A stretch of 64,000 bases of DNA from Solwaraspora sp. WMMD791 (lineage in GTDB: Bacteria > Actinomycetota > Actinomycetes > Mycobacteriales > Micromonosporaceae), in the NCBI RefSeq assembly GCF_029581195.1, contig NZ_CP120737.1:4317001-4381000 (forward strand), in the 5' to 3' direction. Position numbers and translations under genes: made by a program. Numbering within the stretch: the stretch's first letter is position 1; each line of letters starts with the position of its first letter. The notes under the pieces are model-generated. The model searched no databases, was not told where the DNA came from, and was given only the letters and a program-made list of their open reading frames with translations. This document shows positions 63,288 through 64,000 of the stretch, piece by piece.

Positions 63288-64000
63288 TCAGCGCAGCTCG
63301 TCTTCGATCCACCGTGGACGGGCGATCGACCAGCCGGTACCGGTCTGCACCAGCAGCGCCACGACGAGCAGGCCGACCGGCGCCACCCAGTCACCGGTCC
63401 GCCCGTACAGCAGGCCCACCGAGAGCGGGCCGACCGCCGCGATCAGGTAGCCGACGCTCTGGGTGAACGCCGACAGCGACACGATGCCCGCGCCGGTCCG
63501 GGCCCGTAGCCCGATCATGGCCAGCGCCATCGGGAAGGTGCCCTGGCCGAGGGCGAGCAGCACCATCCAGACCAACGCCAGGTCGTACGGCGACCACAGC
63601 AGCCCGGCGTAGCTCAGCCCGGACGCCAGGGCGGTACCGAGCACGAGCGGCCGCAGACTGGTCATCCGGCCGGCCAACGTCGGCATCACCATCGCGATCG
63701 GCACGCTGACCGCCGTGACGCCGGCCAGCAGCAGCCCGGCGGTCTCCGCTCGGAAGCCGGCGTCCCGAAACAGTTGCGCCAGCCAGCCCATCTGGGCGTA
63801 CGCGGCAAACGACTGGGCCCCGAAGAAGACCGCCATCAGCCAGCCGAGCCGGGTCCGGCCCGCCCGGATCCGCGCCCCGCCGGCAGCCGCCGGGCGCGGG
63901 GCACCGACACCGACGCCGGTACGGGCAGCGGCAGCGGCCCGTCGGCGGCTCCGCCAGGCGATCGGCACCCACAGCGCGGCGGCGGCCAGCGCGACCAGCG
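63288..64000 (-). CDS. MFS transporter, CynX/NimT-like (N-terminus beyond the window)
   Basis: The frame is open to the right edge; about 237 C-terminal residues are present. The second half of a 12-helix carrier is visible: after an Arg/Ala-rich central loop, six hydrophobic segments such as WLMAVFFGAQSFAAYAQMGWLAQLF, LLLAGVTAVSVPIAMVMPTLAG and MALAMIGLRARTGAGIVSLSAFTQSVGYLIAAVGPLSVGLLY. The last stretches match CynX/NimT-family transporters (cyanate, nitroimidazole). The substrate is not known. Confidence 0.85.
   Translation of the reverse strand, partial: LVALAAAALWVPIAWRSRRRAAAAARTGVGVGAPRPAAAGGARIRAGRTRLGWLMAVFFGAQSFAAYAQMGWLAQLFRDAGFRAETAGLLLAGVTAVSVPIAMVMPTLAGRMTSLRPLVLGTALASGLSYAGLLWSPYDLALVWMVLLALGQGTFPMALAMIGLRARTGAGIVSLSAFTQSVGYLIAAVGPLSVGLLYGRTGDWVAPVGLLVVALLVQTGTGWSIARPRWIEDELR

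Overview
The window is very GC-rich, has strong third-position G/C bias, and uses many GTG and TTG starts. Its gene content includes a bldC regulator, futalosine-route menaquinone genes, a heme/cytochrome c maturation cluster in mycobacterial-like order and giant type VII-type toxin proteins. Together these point to a filamentous actinomycete, most likely Micromonosporaceae. The taxonomic placement is inference; no rRNA or tRNA gene was seen. The chromosome segment is densely coding, and only one gap without a gene exceeds 300 bases (15283-15615).

Left arm (1-15.3 kb): one uninterrupted minus-strand reading frame of at least 4,196 codons runs off the left edge. It starts with a WXG100-like/CpnT-like helical head and continues through long low-complexity linkers. 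It carries two related papain-fold (glutamine-deamidase type) domains, an OTU-like cysteine-protease candidate and a central coiled coil. Directly upstream lies an 833-residue protein whose C-terminus resembles an ADP-ribosyltransferase with an altered ExE motif. This pair is the least ordinary system in the window.

15.6-30.3 kb: a secreted CBM2-linked protein of unknown catalytic type, a GNAT acetyltransferase, an OmpR/sensor-kinase pair, an aminoglycoside-phosphotransferase-fold protein, a membrane beta-propeller protein, a methyltransferase, and a secreted S1 protease with a ricin-type lectin domain and a LacI-type operator. These are followed by an MFS exporter divergent from a frameshifted ArsR-type regulator, a glutathione peroxidase and three small or medium membrane proteins.

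30.4-43.8 kb: menaquinone genes (mqnE; then the UbiX, UbiA and UbiD types) are interleaved with an NlpC/P60 hydrolase, a proline-rich membrane protein, a DEAD-box helicase, a glycolipid-binding-domain protein, a cds1/Lrp cysteine-desulfhydrase pair, bldC and a class I terpene cyclase.

43.9-51.6 kb: an LPxTG-anchored surface protein converges on the hemL - histidine phosphatase - tlpA - ccdA - resB - ccsB operon. That operon couples heme synthesis to cytochrome c maturation.

51.7-64 kb: a signalling block that looks like a partner-switching stress module. It contains two STAS proteins, a CheY-like regulator, a soluble 1,453-residue hybrid kinase with a 276-bp-periodic poly-HAMP array, and an RsbW-like/GAF/SpoIIE phosphatase fusion. 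A GlcE-like FAD oxidoreductase (with an SOS-box-like site), an oligopeptidase B and a truncated CynX/NimT-type transporter complete the window.
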